The position numbers and the translations under genes are program-made. 64,000 bases of DNA from Kitasatospora humi (GTDB taxonomy: Bacteria > Actinomycetota > Actinomycetes > Streptomycetales > Streptomycetaceae): assembly GCF_020907985.1 (NCBI RefSeq), contig NZ_JAJJPA010000002.1, forward strand, positions 62,001 to 126,000, read 5' to 3'. The notes beneath the pieces were generated by a model. The model saw nothing but the letters and a program-made list of their open reading frames with translations. It was not told where the DNA came from and made no database searches. Positions 26,075 through 34,919 of the stretch are shown piece after piece; the first letter of the stretch is position 1; every line of letters starts with the position of its first letter.

Positions 26075-27472
26075 ATGCCGGACCAGCACGGCAGGACCGC
26101 CGGACTACCGGTCGACGAGGACCCGCTCGCCCGGTTCGGCTACCGGAAGCAGCTGCGCCGCACCCTGCACCTGCGCGACCTGCTGGTCTACGGCATGGTC
26201 TTCATGGTCCCGATCGCCCCGTTCGCGATCTTCGGAGTGGTCTTCGAGCTCTCCAAGGGCATGGTGGCACTGACCTACCTCGTGGGCCTGGTCGCCATGC
26301 TCTTCACTGCTCTTGGCTACCGCGAGATGTCCCGGGAGTTCCCGATCGCCGGCTCGGTCTACGCCTACGCCGCGCGCGGGTTGCGCCCGGAAGCCGGGTT
26401 CCTGGCGGGGTGGGCGATCCTGCTGGACTACCTGCTCGTGCCGACGCTGCTCTACGTGACGGGCGCGGTCGCCCTGCAGTCGGTGGTCGGCGGCGTGCCG
26501 CAGTGGTTGTGGATCGTTGTCTTCGTGGTGTTCAACACCGTCGTGAACCTGCTCGGCATCCGAACCACGGCCCTGATGAACAAGCTCTTCCTGCTGGCCG
26601 AACTGATCGTGCTGGCCCTGTTCGTCGGGCTGAGCGTCTCCGCCATCGCCCGCGGGGTGGGCGGGGCGCACTGGACCCTGGACCCGCTGTACGACCCGCG
26701 GGTCTTCTCCGTCTCGGTGGTCTTCTCGGCGCTGTCCGTGGCGGCGCTGTCCTTCCTCGGCTTCGACGCCATCTCCACGCTGGCGGAGGAGGTCCGGGGC
26801 GGCGCGCGGGTCGTCGGCCGGGCGACCCTGCTCTCGCTGTGCATCGTGGCGGCCCTCTTCGTCGTCCAGTCCTACCTGGCCGCGCTGCTGCTGCCCGGCC
26901 GCACCGGCCTGCCCGGCCAGGCCGCGGAGAACACCGCCTTCTACGACGTCGCCGGCATCGCCGGCGGGGTCTGGCTCAAGAACGTCGTCGCCGTCACCAG
27001 CGCACTCGCCGCGGCGGTGGCCAACGCCCTGGTCGCCCAGGCCGCGACCTCCCGGCTGCTCTTCTCGATGGCCAGGGACGGGTTCCTGCCGCGCTTCCTG
27101 GCCCACGTCAACCCCAAGGGCCAGGTGCCCGAGCGGGCCGTCTTCCTGGTCGCCGGGATCAGCCTGATCCTCGGGCTGGCCCTGGTCGGCCAGGTCGCGC
27201 TGCTGTCCTCGCTGGTCAACTTCGGCGCGCTGTTCTCCTTCCTGCTGCTGCACGTCTCGGTGGCGAGCTGGTTCCTGATCCGCCGGCGGCAACGCACCTA
27301 CGGCATGCATCTGGTGGTTCCGCTGCTGGGTTTCCTGATCATCGGCTACGTGCTCTGGAAGGCGAGCCCGCACGCGCAGATCGGCGGCGCCTGCTGGCTG
27401 GCGGTCGGCATCGCGATCCTGGTGGTCCGGCGGCGGACCGGGCGCTCGGTCGACCTGAGGCTCCACTCCTGA
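26075..27472 (+). CDS. APC-family amino-acid/amine permease
   Basis: A 465-aa integral membrane protein with about twelve hydrophobic segments. The first transmembrane region (GMVFMVPIAPFAIFGVV) is typical of the APC superfamily, and the overall pattern resembles putrescine/amino-acid importers, with ALSFLGFDAISTLAEEV in the middle. GGAG precedes the ATG at 26075. It lies just outside the cluster 1 terminator, so a role in precursor uptake (arginine, ornithine or another amine) is possible but unproven. It is convergent with the next gene, with only 7 bases between the stops. Confidence 0.88.
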   Translation: MPDQHGRTAGLPVDEDPLARFGYRKQLRRTLHLRDLLVYGMVFMVPIAPFAIFGVVFELSKGMVALTYLVGLVAMLFTALGYREMSREFPIAGSVYAYAARGLRPEAGFLAGWAILLDYLLVPTLLYVTGAVALQSVVGGVPQWLWIVVFVVFNTVVNLLGIRTTALMNKLFLLAELIVLALFVGLSVSAIARGVGGAHWTLDPLYDPRVFSVSVVFSALSVAALSFLGFDAISTLAEEVRGGARVVGRATLLSLCIVAALFVVQSYLAALLLPGRTGLPGQAAENTAFYDVAGIAGGVWLKNVVAVTSALAAAVANALVAQAATSRLLFSMARDGFLPRFLAHVNPKGQVPERAVFLVAGISLILGLALVGQVALLSSLVNFGALFSFLLLHVSVASWFLIRRRQRTYGMHLVVPLLGFLIIGYVLWKASPHAQIGGACWLAVGIAILVVRRRTGRSVDLRLHS

Positions 27473-27479
27473 GCCGCGG

Positions 27480-27890
27480 TCAGGCCTGGCCCGCGGCGCG
27501 CGGCGGACTCTCCGGCCACACTTCGAACGCCTGTGAGATCCCCGCCGGCGGACCGGCACGGAAACGGCTGCGGATGAGCGCCGCGACCTTGACCACGGCA
27601 TCGGCTCTACCGCCGAGCTCCACTTTCACCGGATCGGCATCCGTGTCCGCGGCGGCATCCTGCTGTGCGGCGGCGTCTTCGATCGGCGCCGACGTGTCCA
27701 CCTGCCATCGGGTGCGGACCGGCTGCTCGGCGGCTGAGACGTAGTCCCTCGCCGCGCCGGGACTCGGGACGGCGATCAGCCTGAATGACCGGCCCACCGT
27801 GTCGGCGACGACGTTCGCCACGTACGGCGCACCGGTGATCGTCATGTGCACCATCGCACTCGGTTCCCGCGACGGGTTGGCACTGGTCAT
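27480..27890 (-). CDS. Conserved-looking hypothetical protein, 136 aa
   Basis: The ATG at 27890 is preceded by GAAGGAGA on the minus strand, and codon use fits the genome. The N-terminal part ([19 protein letters not shown]) predicts alternating strands and helix; residues 70-95 are an acidic Asp/Ala-rich linker. No signal peptide, membrane segment or known motif is visible. I do not recognise the family. It is divergent from the cold-shock gene and convergent with the permease. Confidence 0.65.
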   Translation of the reverse strand: MTSANPSREPSAMVHMTITGAPYVANVVADTVGRSFRLIAVPSPGAARDYVSAAEQPVRTRWQVDTSAPIEDAAAQQDAAADTDADPVKVELGGRADAVVKVAALIRSRFRAGPPAGISQAFEVWPESPPRAAGQA

Positions 27891-28291
27891 CGCTCTCCTT
27901 CGGTCGGCCCCTCTCCCAGCGTCTGCCGGTGGCGGTTCTGCCGCACGTGCGCGGCGGAGAGTCCCGGCCCACGTCCAGGGCGGCCGGCGGCCCATTCGCC
28001 TGGCTGTTCGCCTCCGCCGTGGCCCGCGCGGGCGTCGCAGCGCGAGCACGCGCGACGTCGGCCGAGGCGCGGGTGCGGGCGCGACGGCTCCGCGCCGCGT
28101 GTCCTTCGCGGCTCCCTGGTCGTGGGATTCGCTGCGGTGTAGCGTCATTACCAAGCAGTCGTGGTTCCGAAGTCCTCGCCCGCGGTCATGTGTCGTGGGC
28201 GTTTTTGCTGTTCGGCAATTCTCCGGGCCAAGGCGATCACCTCCGGTCCCGCACTCGTGGGGCCCGATCAGTTCCCTCGAAGGAGAATCGC
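27891..28291. other. Leader region of the cold-shock gene
   Basis: About 400 bases between divergent genes. No coding frame with correct bias. Cold-shock genes often carry long 5' untranslated leaders, so much of it may be transcribed, but I see no clear -35/-10 pair. Confidence 0.4.
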
Positions 28292-28495
28292 ATGGCTACT
28301 GGCACTGTGAAGTGGTTCAACGCCGAGAAGGGCTTCGGCTTCATCGAGCAGGACGGCGGCGGGCCCGACGTGTTCGCTCACTACTCGAACATCGACGCCC
28401 AGGGCTTCCGCGAACTCCTGGAGGGCCAGAAGGTGACCTTCGACGTCGTGCAGGGCCAGAAGGGTCCGCAGGCGGAGCACATCCGCCCGGCCTGA
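28292..28495 (+). CDS. Cold-shock protein (CspA family)
   Basis: A 67-aa single cold-shock domain protein. RNP1 is KGFGFIE and RNP2 is DVFAHYS; the start [15 protein letters not shown] is classic. AAGGAG lies 6 bases before the ATG. It binds single-stranded nucleic acid as an RNA chaperone in the cytoplasm. A terminator hairpin follows at 28512. Confidence 0.97.
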   Translation: MATGTVKWFNAEKGFGFIEQDGGGPDVFAHYSNIDAQGFRELLEGQKVTFDVVQGQKGPQAEHIRPA

Positions 28496-28511
28496 CCACC
28501 GCGCACGAGCG

Positions 28512-28542
28512 GGCTCCCCGCACGGTCCACGTGCGGGGAGCC
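28512..28542 (+). terminator. Terminator after the cold-shock gene
   Basis: A 13-bp perfect stem (28512-28524 with 28530-28542) around a 5-base GTCCA loop, followed by a short T-containing stretch. Confidence 0.8.
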
Positions 28543-28641
28543 TTGCCGTCTCCGTCAGCCCGCGAGCCCTTCCGTACGCCCGGGGGAGCGGGGCACCGGC
28601 GTTCCCGTCGGCGGGGCGCGAGGCGGGTTCCGGTTCCGGGC

Positions 28642-29553
28642 TCAGGCCGGCCCGCCCAGCTCCAGGGAGATCTTGGCGAGCTGCTCGAGGCGGCGCTCCA
28701 GGCTCGGGTGCGTGGAGAGCAGGCTGGCCAGGCTGGCGCCGTCGCCGAGGGCGGGTGCGAAGAGGAAGGCGTTGAAGGATTGCGCGGTGCGGAGGTCTTC
28801 GGTGGGGATGCGGGCGATGGTACCGCTGACCTTGGTCAGGGCGGAGGCAAGCGCGGAGGGCCGTCCCGTCAGCATCGCGGCGGAGCGGTCGGCGGCAAGC
28901 TCCCGGTACCGGGACAGCGCCCTGATCAGCAGGAAGCTGATCACGTAGACGATGGCGGAGACCGCCATGATGAGGGTGAGGAGGATGGCGGTGTTCTGGT
29001 CGTTGCGGCTGCGTCCGCCGAACAGTTCGGAATAGAAGGCGAAGCGGACCAGTAGTCCGGCCAACACCCCGAGGAACGAGGCGACCGTGATCACCGCGAC
29101 GTCGCGGTGCGCGACGTGGGACAGCTCGTGGGCGATGACGCCCTCCAGCTCCGGGGCGTCCAGGCGGCGCAGCAGGCCAGTGGTGACGCACACGACGGCA
29201 TGGTCGGCGTTGCGGCCGGTGGCGAAGGCGTTGGGCAGGTCGACGGGTGAGACGGCGACCTGTGGTTTGGGCATGTCGGCGGTGGCGCACAGCCGGTCGA
29301 TGACGCCGTGCAGGCGTGGCTCCTCCGCTGGGGTGACCACCTGGCCGTGCATGGCGAACAAGGCGATCCGGTCGGAGAACCAGTACTGGACCGCGAGCAG
29401 CCCTGCGGCGATGACCACGACCAGGACCCAGGACTTGAGCAGCGCGATCAGCACGGCGATGAACGCCACGTAGAGCAGGCCGAGGAGGAAGAGGGTGGCC
29501 AGCATGCGGGCGGTCAGCTGCCGGTCGGGCTCGAATCGGCTTCGCATCGCCAT
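28642..29553 (-). CDS. htpX: HtpX-like M48 membrane metalloprotease
   Basis: Protein of about 303 aa. Two N-terminal membrane helices (about 18-70), the zinc site HELSHVAHRD, a further hydrophobic segment after it, and the downstream ELAADRSAAML motif supplying the third zinc ligand. HtpX degrades misfolded membrane proteins. The upstream stop and the ATG at 29553 form TGATG; an ATG at 29547 has better spacing to GAGG and may be the true start. It is the last gene of an operon with a PspA homologue, consistent with envelope-stress defence. Confidence 0.92.
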   Translation of the reverse strand: MAMRSRFEPDRQLTARMLATLFLLGLLYVAFIAVLIALLKSWVLVVVIAAGLLAVQYWFSDRIALFAMHGQVVTPAEEPRLHGVIDRLCATADMPKPQVAVSPVDLPNAFATGRNADHAVVCVTTGLLRRLDAPELEGVIAHELSHVAHRDVAVITVASFLGVLAGLLVRFAFYSELFGGRSRNDQNTAILLTLIMAVSAIVYVISFLLIRALSRYRELAADRSAAMLTGRPSALASALTKVSGTIARIPTEDLRTAQSFNAFLFAPALGDGASLASLLSTHPSLERRLEQLAKISLELGGPA

Positions 29554-29837
29554 CACCTCGGGGTCGGGCGCTCGTCGGTGAGCAGCGCGCGGACTTGCGC
29601 GAGGCTCATGTCGCTGTCGGGTGGTACCGGTTCCGGGGGCGCGGGGTTCCGTGCGGACAGCGGGGCATCGAGGCCGCGCACGGCGTCCGGCAGGACCGGC
29701 AAGGCTTCGGCGGAGGCATCCTCAGTGTGTGCGTCGGCGTCGGCGGCGCTTGGCCGGCCGGCGTTGACCTCGCTGACCTTGTCGAGATCGTCCTCGGTGA
29801 GGGGGTACCGGCCTTCGCGGGGAACCCAACCGTTCAT
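29553..29837 (-). CDS. Small hypothetical protein between pspA and htpX
   Basis: A 94-aa hydrophilic, Asp/Glu/Pro/Ala-rich protein (TEDDLDKVSEVNAG near the N-terminus). No membrane segment or known motif. It is coupled on both sides: its ATG overlaps the pspA stop (ATGA) and its stop overlaps the htpX start (TGATG). The tight coupling supports a real gene, perhaps a PspA-associated accessory protein. Confidence 0.7.
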   Translation of the reverse strand: MNGWVPREGRYPLTEDDLDKVSEVNAGRPSAADADAHTEDASAEALPVLPDAVRGLDAPLSARNPAPPEPVPPDSDMSLAQVRALLTDERPTPR

Positions 29838-30607
29838 GACTCGGCCTCCCGCTCAGGCGGGGTCGCGGGCTTGCCGGGATCCAGGGTCGGCGTGGGGGTG
29901 GCCGCGGTCAGCTCTGCTTTCATCCGGGCCAGGTCCGCCTCGACGTCGTGGCCTTCGGCGGCGGCATCGAGCTGGTCCTGGATGTCGTCGCGCCCGGCGG
30001 GCAGGGTCGCGTCCTCCAGCGCGCCGGAGGCCATCAGCTCGTCCAGCGCCCCGGCGCGGGCCTGCAGCTGCTCGGTCTTGTCCTGGGCCCGCTGCATCGC
30101 CGTACCGATGTCGCCCATCTCCTCGGAGACGCCGGTGACGGCCTCCCCGATGCGGGTCTGAGCCTCGGCCGCGGTGTAACTCGCCTTGACGGTCTCCTTG
30201 CGGGTACGGAACGCGTCCACCTGCGCCTGCAGCCGCTGCGAGGCCAGCGTGAGTTTCTCCTCCTCGGCCTGGAGCGAGGTCTCCTGCCCCCGCAGGTCGG
30301 TGATCTGGGAGGTCACGGCCGCCCGCCGGCTCAGCGCCTCGCGGGCGAGATCCTCCCGTCCGACCGCGAGGGCCTGCTGCGCCTGCCCCTCCAGCTTGGC
30401 GGAGGACTGGTCGAGTTGGGTGATCTGCAGTTCGACGCGTTTGCGGCTGGTCGCCACGTCCGCCAGGCCGCGCCGCACCTTCTGGACCAGGTCCAGCTGC
30501 TTCTCGTAGGAGTAGTCGAGCACCTCCCGAGGGTCCTCGGCGCGGTCCAGCGCCTTGCCGACCTTGATCCTGAACAAGGCGGCGATGCGGCGGGTGATGC
30601 TGGTCAT
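29834..30607 (-). CDS. pspA: PspA/IM30 (Vipp1)-family protein
   Basis: A 257-aa protein, mostly long alpha-helix/coiled coil (about 25-215), starting with the amphipathic helix MTSITRRIAALFRIKVGKAL that binds membranes and followed by the family-typical EDPREVLDYSYEKQ. PspA-type proteins are ESCRT-III relatives that protect the inner membrane under stress. It heads a three-gene operon with the small protein and htpX. Confidence 0.92.
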   Translation of the reverse strand: MTSITRRIAALFRIKVGKALDRAEDPREVLDYSYEKQLDLVQKVRRGLADVATSRKRVELQITQLDQSSAKLEGQAQQALAVGREDLAREALSRRAAVTSQITDLRGQETSLQAEEEKLTLASQRLQAQVDAFRTRKETVKASYTAAEAQTRIGEAVTGVSEEMGDIGTAMQRAQDKTEQLQARAGALDELMASGALEDATLPAGRDDIQDQLDAAAEGHDVEADLARMKAELTAATPTPTLDPGKPATPPEREAES

Positions 30608-30668
30608 CGCGACCCACCTCCTCCTCTTCCCGGGGCCGGGGTCGGGCCCGTCGGTGCGTGGGGAGCCT

Positions 30669-31322
30669 TCATAGTCGAGTCTGCGCCGCGCTGCCCGGCA
30701 GGTGGCCGGTGAACCAGTCGGTGGCCAGATCGGCGACCTCCTCCAACGCTCCGGGCTCCTCGAACAGGTGAGTGGCGCCGGGGATGACGGCGAGCCGGTT
30801 CTCGCAGCGCAGCCGTTCCCCGGCGTCCCGGTTGAGTTCGAGGATCCGGGGGTCCTCGCCGCCGACGATGAGTAGCGTGGGCGCCGTGACTGCGGGCAGA
30901 CGGGGGCCGGCGAGGTCGGGCCGTCCGCCGCGGGACACGACCGCCCGGGCCGGGGAGTCGGGTTCGGCCGCCGCCCAGAGTGCGGCGCCGGCTCCGCTGC
31001 TGGCGCCGAAGTACCCCACGTCGAGGCCGCGCGTCTCGTCCCGGTCGAGGAGCCAGTGGGTGGCGTCGGTTAGGCGGCGGGCGAGCATGGCGGTGTCGAA
31101 GACGTTCGCCCGGTCGGTCTCCTCTTCCTCGGTGAGAAGGTCGAAGAGCAGCGTGGCCAGCCCGGCCCGGTTCAGAGCGTCGGCGACGAACTGGTTGCGC
31201 GGGCTGTGCCGGCTGCTGCCGCTGCCGTGGGCGAACAGCACGATGGCCCGTGCTCCCGGGGGCACGACCAGTCGGCCTCCGAGTCGAACTCCTCCTGCCG
31301 GCACGGCGACGGCTGTGCGCAT
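30669..31322 (-). CDS. Alpha/beta hydrolase, dienelactone-hydrolase-like
   Basis: A 217-aa cytoplasmic alpha/beta hydrolase. The oxyanion stretch is VLFAHGSGSSRHS, the nucleophile elbow is YFGASSGAGAA, and Asp and His follow in IVGGEDPRI and IPGATHLFEE. Small hydrolases of this type are common in actinomycetes and often sit beside phosphoribosyltransferase-like or stress genes; no such partner is here. Substrate unknown. Confidence 0.85.
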   Translation of the reverse strand: MRTAVAVPAGGVRLGGRLVVPPGARAIVLFAHGSGSSRHSPRNQFVADALNRAGLATLLFDLLTEEEETDRANVFDTAMLARRLTDATHWLLDRDETRGLDVGYFGASSGAGAALWAAAEPDSPARAVVSRGGRPDLAGPRLPAVTAPTLLIVGGEDPRILELNRDAGERLRCENRLAVIPGATHLFEEPGALEEVADLATDWFTGHLPGSAAQTRL

Positions 31323-31579
31323 GACCTGTCACTTCCTCCCGGTGGGGGCGGCGACGAACCGGCCGGGCTCGTCTTCGGGTCCCAGAGCGACGCTGACGCC
31401 GTCGAAGCCGCCGGACGAGGGCAACGGTTCTCCGCCTCCTGTTGCCGTCCCGGGCCGGCGCTGCGGTTCCCGGCAGCCGCCGCCGTCAACCGGACCCCGG
31501 CCCGGTTGGCAGCGGCCATCGAGGGAGCCGTCACCGCTCACCGCCACGGCGACCTCCGCCCCACGTCCCCGGGCTCCGT

Positions 31580-33700
31580 TCACAGGCCGGGCGTGTAGGG
31601 CGCGATGCCGACGATGAGGATGTCTCGTCGGCCGTCCTCCCCATCGTCGCCGAGGCGGACCGGACCGACGTAGTGGCTGACGCGGCGGTCGTGGACGCCG
31701 TACCCGTCCAGTGGGTCGGTCAGCACGAAACTGGCGTGGATGGCGTCGGCGGGCAGCGCGTCCGGCTGCCGGCCGGCGCTTTCCGGGGTGGCGATGACGT
31801 TCTCGCCGCCCGTGATGTTCTGGCGGCCGATGAGGTGGGCGAAGGTGAAGGTGGCCGGTGAACCACCGTCCTGGTGGAGGCAGTTCGGTGAGGAGACGGC
31901 TACCTGGTGCTGGCTGCGGACGCCGAGCGCGATCAGGTGGACGCCGATGTAGACGGGCACGCGGTGCAGATCCTCCAGCCACAGGGCGTGGTCGAGGTCG
32001 GCCCGGATGAGGGCGTCGAGCATCCGGTTGTCGTGCAGGGAGGGCGGGATGTCGGGTAGCCGGCGACGCACCCGGGGGTACTCGGGGTTGTGCTCGTCCT
32101 GCCAGTACTCGGTGACGGAGCCGAACTCGTCGTCGGGGGCGCCGGGGATGTAGGACAGCGCACCGGTCCAGGGCAGGTAGACGGCGTGCGAGTAGCGGCG
32201 GAGCCGGTTGGTCCCTCGCGCGTACGGGTCCGGAGGCAGGTCCCGGTAGGCGTCCGCGAGTCGGGCGAAGTCCTCGGCCAGGGTCACCGTGTCGATGCCG
32301 AGGTCGGCGGCGGTCAGGCGGGCGTAGCCGTCGCGGCGCACCCGCCCGCCTCGTTCCGTCGGGTGGGCGTGCGGCTTCGGGGTGGCGTCCATCGGATACT
32401 CCAAGCGTTCGCGGACGGCCGGCGGCACGGGCCCGTCCCCCAGCGGCTCCCTGCCGGCTCTCTCCAAGCTGACATGCCCGTGGTGACCGCGGCGCAGTGA
32501 GGTCTGCCATGCGGATGAGCCCGACGGAGCGGTGTCCGGGGGGATCATGCAGCTCGCCAGGTCGTCCACGACCGCGTGCAGCCCGCCCGCGCGGTGGACG
32601 GTGCGCTGGCGGTGGGCGCCGCTGCCCCGGGTGGCCAGTCGGTCCACGAAGTCGGTGACCCGTTCCAGGTCTCCCAGTTCCTCCAGCACGGCACCGATGT
32701 GCTCCACCAGTCCCAGCGCGCGGTCCGGGGCGGGCGACGTCCGTCCGGTCAGCGCGTCCGCCCCCGGGCCCGGCCAGCCGTCGCGAGTGGCGTACCAGTA
32801 AGCGCTTCGCAACAGCTCGCCGCTCAGCCGGGGGCCTGTGTCACCTCGCTCCGCGAGGCGGGCGGAGGTCAGCACCAGCCCGCGGACCACCGCCGCCAGG
32901 GCCACGGAGTCGACCGCCTCCGCCGGAACATCCATGCACCGCACTTCCAGGGTCGGCAGGTTCGGGTGCGGGCGGGTGTCCCAGAACGGCAGGTCGGCGA
33001 AGGACATCCCCCCGACCTCCGCCATGGCCGTGGCGAAGCGCCGGTAGTCCTCGAAGGACTCGACCCTGGGCGGCGGTCCGAGGCCGGGAAAACGCAGGCG
33101 CAGCACCGAGCGCCAGCTCGCGTACTCGGTGTCCCGGCCGGAGTGGAAGGGCGAATTGGCGCTCATTTCCACCAGCAGCGGCAGCCACGGTCGCAGATGG
33201 TTGCCGACCAGGGCCGCCACCTCCCGGTCGGGCAGGAACACGTGGACGTGCAGCGCGCAGAGCGCGAAGTCGTCCATCAGCGTCCGGAAGAGCTTCACGC
33301 CGTCGCGGTACCGGGGGTGATCGCCAACCGGCACCGCGCCGCCGCCGATCACCGGCGTTGCGCTGGGGCACACCCGCAGGTTCCCGGCCGCCGCGCACCG
33401 GGCCAGCTCGCGGCGCAGCCGGACCAGTTCGGCGGACAGGGCGTCCATCGTGGCGCACGGCGGCGTCCGCACTTCGACCTGGAGGTCCGTGAACTCACCG
33501 GACACCAGCTCCCCCAGCACACCAGCGGCCCGGGTGGCCAGCCGCGGGCCGGCGGGCACCACGACCCGGGTGTCGGCGTCCACGAGGAAGTACTCCTCCT
33601 CCACGCCAACCGTGGGCGGCAGCTCCCGGCTCCACCCCGAACCGCCCGGTACGGGCCGCCGCCGGGAGCCTTCCGCGCGCAGTGCGCCGCTGTCGTCCAC
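31580..33700 (-). CDS. Fusion: GCS2/YbdK carboxylate-amine ligase with 2OG-Fe(II) dioxygenase
   Basis: An uninterrupted frame encoding two enzymes. The N-terminal about 375 residues match the YbdK/glutamate-cysteine ligase 2 family (GVEEEYFLVD, CALHVHVFLPD, NSPFHSGRDTEYASW, EVRCMD). A 45-residue linker follows, then a 2OG-Fe dioxygenase of the amino-acid hydroxylase type (YSHAVYLPWTG, NCLHQDGGSPATFTF with His/Asp iron ligands, distal His in VSHYVGPVR). An internal ATG at 32392 has its own GGAG, so a separate 270-aa dioxygenase could also be made. Start chosen: GTG at 33700, uncertain, since the open frame reaches 33928. It is divergent from the dimethylargininase gene. A role in amino-acid or dipeptide modification is inferred. 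Confidence 0.8.
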   Translation of the reverse strand: MDDSGALRAEGSRRRPVPGGSGWSRELPPTVGVEEEYFLVDADTRVVVPAGPRLATRAAGVLGELVSGEFTDLQVEVRTPPCATMDALSAELVRLRRELARCAAAGNLRVCPSATPVIGGGAVPVGDHPRYRDGVKLFRTLMDDFALCALHVHVFLPDREVAALVGNHLRPWLPLLVEMSANSPFHSGRDTEYASWRSVLRLRFPGLGPPPRVESFEDYRRFATAMAEVGGMSFADLPFWDTRPHPNLPTLEVRCMDVPAEAVDSVALAAVVRGLVLTSARLAERGDTGPRLSGELLRSAYWYATRDGWPGPGADALTGRTSPAPDRALGLVEHIGAVLEELGDLERVTDFVDRLATRGSGAHRQRTVHRAGGLHAVVDDLASCMIPPDTAPSGSSAWQTSLRRGHHGHVSLERAGREPLGDGPVPPAVRERLEYPMDATPKPHAHPTERGGRVRRDGYARLTAADLGIDTVTLAEDFARLADAYRDLPPDPYARGTNRLRRYSHAVYLPWTGALSYIPGAPDDEFGSVTEYWQDEHNPEYPRVRRRLPDIPPSLHDNRMLDALIRADLDHALWLEDLHRVPVYIGVHLIALGVRSQHQVAVSSPNCLHQDGGSPATFTFAHLIGRQNITGGENVIATPESAGRQPDALPADAIHASFVLTDPLDGYGVHDRRVSHYVGPVRLGDDGEDGRRDILIVGIAPYTPGL

Positions 33701-33920
33701 ACCACCAGCTTCGCTCGACTTGTCGGTGCCGTCCTGTCCGGCCCGTACCCGCGACGTGGTCCCCGGGCGGTGCTCTCGCAGGAGGCGTGCCACGGGTACC
33801 GCGCGTTTCCCACGGTGGCGGCTGGGCAGCCGTCCGAGTGAGGAACACGCTGGGCCAGGCGCCGGCTCGCCGACGGCGAGCCGCGACCGGGTCCGGGCCT
33901 CGAGCACCTTGGAGCAGCTG

Positions 33921-34754
33921 ATGCCCACGACCCCCGCCGTCCCGACCCGTACCGCCGTCCGGCGCCGCTACCTGCTCTGCCCGCCGACCTACTTCGCCGT
34001 GACGTACAGCATCAACCCGTGGATGGATCCCTCACACCCGGTGGACACCGGGGCCGCGCTGAGGCAGTGGGAGACCCTGCGCCGCGCGTTACGCGGGTTG
34101 GGCCACCAAGTCGAGACCATCACGCCGCAACCAGGACTGCCGGACATGGTGTTCGCCGCGAACGGAGCCGCGGTCGCGGACGGGCGCGTCCTGGTGGCCC
34201 GGTTCCGGCATCCCGAGCGAGCCCCCGAGGCGGCGGCCCACCGGGCCTGGTTCCGGCGCGCCGGCTACCGGCCGACCACGGCCGCGTTACCGAGCGAGGG
34301 CCAGGGCGACTTCCTGCCGATCGGCGGCCGGATCCTGGCCGGTTCCGGGCCGCGCACGAGTACCGCCGCACACCGCGAGGCGGAGCTGATCCTCGGCAGA
34401 CCGGTGGTGAGCCTGTCCCTGGCCGACCCGCGCTACTACCACCTGGACACGGCACTCGCCGTACTGAGCGAGGACCAGGTCATGTACTACCCGGCGGCCT
34501 TCACGACCGAGAGCAACCGCACCCTGCACGCACTGTTCCCCCGGGCGATCCTGGCCACCGGGCAGGACGCGGCCGTGCTGGGACTGAACGCCGTGAGCGA
34601 CGGCCGCCGCGTGCTGCTCCCCGAGGCGGCGCACGGCCTGGCGGCACAGCTGGAGGCGGACGGCTTCGTTCCCGTGCCGCTTCGCCTGCCCGAGCTCCTG
34701 AAGGCGGGCGGTGGTCCCAAGTGCTGTGCCCTGGAGCTGCATCCGACCTCGTGA
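33921..34754 (+). CDS. Dimethylargininase (DDAH) / amidinotransferase-fold hydrolase
   Basis: Protein of 277 aa. YFAVTYSINPWMDPSHPVD and LPDMVFAANGA are typical of actinobacterial dimethylargininase; the catalytic His is in DPRYYHLDTAL and the nucleophile Cys in the C-terminal GGPKCCALEL. The family cleaves methylated arginine to citrulline and methylamines, or acts on arginine. GGAG precedes the ATG at 33921. Two TTA codons (34089-34091 and 34287-34289) make it a likely bldA target. It is followed by a near-perfect bidirectional terminator. Confidence 0.9.
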   Translation: MPTTPAVPTRTAVRRRYLLCPPTYFAVTYSINPWMDPSHPVDTGAALRQWETLRRALRGLGHQVETITPQPGLPDMVFAANGAAVADGRVLVARFRHPERAPEAAAHRAWFRRAGYRPTTAALPSEGQGDFLPIGGRILAGSGPRTSTAAHREAELILGRPVVSLSLADPRYYHLDTALAVLSEDQVMYYPAAFTTESNRTLHALFPRAILATGQDAAVLGLNAVSDGRRVLLPEAAHGLAAQLEADGFVPVPLRLPELLKAGGGPKCCALELHPTS

Positions 34755-34860
34755 GTGAGCAGCCGTGACCGCGCCCTCCGGTACCGGTGGTGACCTTCGC
34801 CGAACGGACGGACAGCCTGGAGCAGCGGGCGGCCTGACAGGGCGGCGTCGATGGCGAGCA

Positions 34861-34897
34861 GCCCCCGGCGCGAGTCCACGGGACTCGCGCCGGGGGC
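34861..34897. terminator. Bidirectional terminator between convergent genes
   Basis: A perfect 17-bp stem (34861-34877 with 34881-34897) closing a 3-base ACG loop, between the dimethylargininase stop (34754) and the convergent propeller-protein stop (34920). Confidence 0.9.
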
Positions 34898-34919
34898 CGG
34901 AGCCGGGTGGCAGCCGGGA

